From Wenjunlia vitaminophila DSM 41686 (GTDB taxonomy: Bacteria > Actinomycetota > Actinomycetes > Streptomycetales > Streptomycetaceae): a DNA stretch of 64,000 bases. This document shows, one piece after another, positions 62,577 to 64,000 of the stretch. Position 1 is the first letter of the stretch. Each line of letters begins with the position of its first letter. Made by a program: the position numbers and the translations under genes. Below the pieces are notes generated by a model. That model ran no database searches. It saw nothing but the letters and a program-made list of their open reading frames with translations, and was not told where the DNA came from. The stretch is taken from the NCBI RefSeq assembly GCF_000380165.1, contig NZ_KB904702.1, positions 156,159 to 220,158 of the forward strand, read 5' to 3'.

Positions 62577-63548
62577 GTGGCTGGTAGTAACAGCGGTGAC
62601 CAGGGAGGCCGCCCCGCACAGGGCCCGCCGACGCCGCCCGGGGCGCCGACGGACATGCCCCGGGAGTCCTGGGTCGCCGTACTCAAGCGCACGGTGAAGG
62701 AGTACAGGGAGGACAACCTGTCCGACTGGGCCGCCGCCCTGACCTACTACGGAATCCTGTCGATCTTCCCCGCCCTGCTGGCCCTGACGTCGATCGTGGG
62801 GCTGCTGGGCGCCTCCGACATCGACTCCCTGATCGACAACGTCAGCAGTCTGGCTCCGGGCGCCGCCCGCGACATCCTCACCAGCGCGCTCGAGCAGTTG
62901 AAGAACAAGCAGGGGCCCGCGAGCGCCGGGCTGGTCGTCGGCATCGTGCTGGCCCTGTGGTCGGCCTCCGGCTACGTCGCGGCGTTCATGCGCGCCTCGA
63001 ACGCCGTCTACGACATCCGCGAGGGCCGGCCCGCGTGGAAGACGCTGCCCACCCGTCTCGGCATCACCGCGGTGGTGGTCGTACTGCTGGCCCTGATGGC
63101 GATCGGAGTGGTGTTCACCGGCAGCCTCGCCCGCAAGGCCGGCGACGTGCTCGGCGTGGGTGACACCGCGGTCATGGTGTGGAACTACGCCAAGTGGCCG
63201 GTGATGGTCATCCTGTTCAGCTTCGTGATCTCACTGCTGTACTGGGCGTCCCCGAACGTCAAACGCGGGTTCCGCTGGGTCTCCCCGGGCGGCCTCCTCG
63301 CCGTCCTCATCTGGATCGTCGCGTCCGTGGCCTTCGCGCTGTACGTGGCGTTCTTCGGCAACTACAACAAGACCTACGGCAGCCTCGCCGGGATCATCAT
63401 CTTCCTGGTCTGGTTGTGGATCTCCAACCTCGCCATCCTGCTCGGCCTGGAGTTCAACGCGGAGCTGGAGCGCGGCCGCGCCATCCAGGGCGGCCACCCA
63501 CCGGGTGAGGAGCCGTACGCCGAGCCCCGGGACACCAGGAAGCTCTGA
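62577..63548 (+). CDS. YihY/BrkB-family inner membrane protein
   Basis: A 323-residue polytopic membrane protein. A Pro/Gly-rich cytoplasmic N-terminus (~35 residues) precedes the family core. WAAALTYYGILSIFPALLAL is the first helix pair signature, followed by helices near LVVGIVLALWSASGYVAAFM, AVVVVLLALMAIGVVF, VMVILFSFVISLLYW and LAVLIWIVASVAFALYVAFF. The conserved FGNYNKTYGSLAGIIIFLVW ends in LEFNAELE. GTG start with a GAGAGGTG site. Its transport or structural role is not established for the family. A strong terminator follows. Confidence 0.92.
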   Translation: MAGSNSGDQGGRPAQGPPTPPGAPTDMPRESWVAVLKRTVKEYREDNLSDWAAALTYYGILSIFPALLALTSIVGLLGASDIDSLIDNVSSLAPGAARDILTSALEQLKNKQGPASAGLVVGIVLALWSASGYVAAFMRASNAVYDIREGRPAWKTLPTRLGITAVVVVLLALMAIGVVFTGSLARKAGDVLGVGDTAVMVWNYAKWPVMVILFSFVISLLYWASPNVKRGFRWVSPGGLLAVLIWIVASVAFALYVAFFGNYNKTYGSLAGIIIFLVWLWISNLAILLGLEFNAELERGRAIQGGHPPGEEPYAEPRDTRKL

Positions 63549-63598
63549 CAGCCCGCGCCGCTCCCTGTTCCCCAGGGCTCGACGCCCCCGAGCGTCCG

Positions 63599-63634
63599 CA
63601 CACCCCCCGCATCCGTTCGGATGCGGGGGGTGTG
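63599..63634 (+). terminator. Strong hairpin terminator after the YihY gene
   Basis: Perfect 16-bp arms (CACACCCCCCGCATCC paired with its complement) around a GTTC loop, 50 bp after the stop codon. The arms are symmetric and could stop transcription from either side. Confidence 0.9.
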
Positions 63635-64000
63635 TGCTGTGTGGGTTCGGTGGCGGGTCGTCGAGTGGTGGCGGGAGGTCCCGTGTCGATGCCCCTGAGG
63701 GTTTTTCGAGTGGTCACCGTGAGGAACGTCACCGGGGTGCGGTGCCCTACGAGGTGGAGTAGGAGAACGCTGGCCCGGGCCGGTCAGCGGGAGGCCCCGG
63801 GGGTGTGGGCGCGGGGCGCGGCCGGGGTGTGGTCAGGCGGGTGGGGGCGGTATTCCCGGTGCCCCTGCTACGGCCGGTGGTCGTAGCAGGGGGGTCTTGT
63901 GCGGGTGGGGAGCCGGCGGCTACAAAGGTTGAGGCGCTGCGGCTTATCAGCCCAGTTGCCCGTTCTGTCCGGTGCGTTTGAGCCCCGCCCCCCGCGGGAG
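63635..64000. other. Right-end region without a supported gene
   Basis: About 365 bp. Open frames are short, Arg/Gly-rich and lack ribosome sites. The only clear structure is the hairpin at 63862-63892. The last 80 bases are less G-rich and could begin the flank of a gene beyond the window. Confidence 0.5.
63862..63892. terminator. Hairpin terminator near the right edge
   Basis: CCCCTGCTACG pairs perfectly with CGTAGCAGGGG across a 9-base loop. It is followed on the plus strand by GGTCTTG. It may terminate a leftward gene that lies outside the window. Confidence 0.7.

Noticed and set aside
63632..63886. Small plus-strand frame near the right edge
   Set aside because: It starts inside the terminator of the YihY gene and its end falls in another hairpin.
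63940..64000. Possible start of a type I-E-like CRISPR repeat at the window edge (GAGCCCCGCCCCCCGCGGG)
   Set aside because: Only one partial unit is visible and it does not match a repeat I can recognise.

Overview
This window is chromosomal DNA from a high-GC actinomycete. The support is very high GC with codons ending in G or C, many GTG and TTG starts, overlapping stop/start operons, a StrR-type ParB regulator, an MbtH protein, a PopR/ClgR-type regulator beside paired clpP genes, a SpoIIE-type phosphatase, an ECF sigma gene paired with a CU044_5270-type membrane protein, and rare TTA leucine codons in two accessory genes. The genus cannot be fixed from sequence alone; a Streptomyces- or Nocardiopsis-like organism fits.

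Left part (1-13.4 kb). A secreted glycoside hydrolase, cut by the window edge, diverges from a LacI-family regulator, with two LacI-type operators between them. Next is a compact three-gene graspetide (ATP-grasp RiPP) operon on the minus strand: precursor, ATP-grasp ligase and PIMT-like methyltransferase. A two-gene cassette follows: a small helical, possibly HEPN-like protein and a large protein with two P-loop ATPase domains whose biological role I cannot name. Then come an ECF sigma factor with its partner membrane protein, a transposase remnant, and a methyltransferase gene lying between two diverged copies of a ~260-bp repeat that end in 30-nt CRISPR-like repeats.

Centre (13.4-53.3 kb). 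This is a hybrid PKS/NRPS locus. Ten minus-strand genes read as one assembly line: FAAL-ACP-KS-AT-DH-ER-KR-ACP, then KS-AT-ACP, C-A(Ser)-PCP, KS-AT-KR-DH-PCP, and C-A(Gly)-PCP-C-A(unknown)-PCP-E-C. They are followed by a free-standing ketoreductase, a P450, a ferredoxin and a type II thioesterase. Upstream lie a flavin-dependent tryptophan-type halogenase, a crotonyl-CoA carboxylase/reductase, mbtH and a StrR-like activator gene. A perfect StrR-type operator sits between the halogenase and ccr. Serine extended by malonate with KR and DH, followed by glycine, is the logic that gives a 4-amino-2,4-pentadienoate (APDA) unit. The likely product is therefore an acylated, possibly halogenated, rakicidin/vinylamycin/BE-43547-like lipodepsipeptide.

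Right part (53.3-64 kb). This is mostly housekeeping: two clpP genes and a convergent PopR/ClgR-like regulator that share an upstream motif, a NERD-domain protein, an acidic protein of unknown function, a decayed acetyltransferase, a small secreted cysteine protein, a PAS/GAF/PP2C/ATPase signalling protein, a 'beta family' protein and a YihY/BrkB membrane protein followed by a strong terminator.
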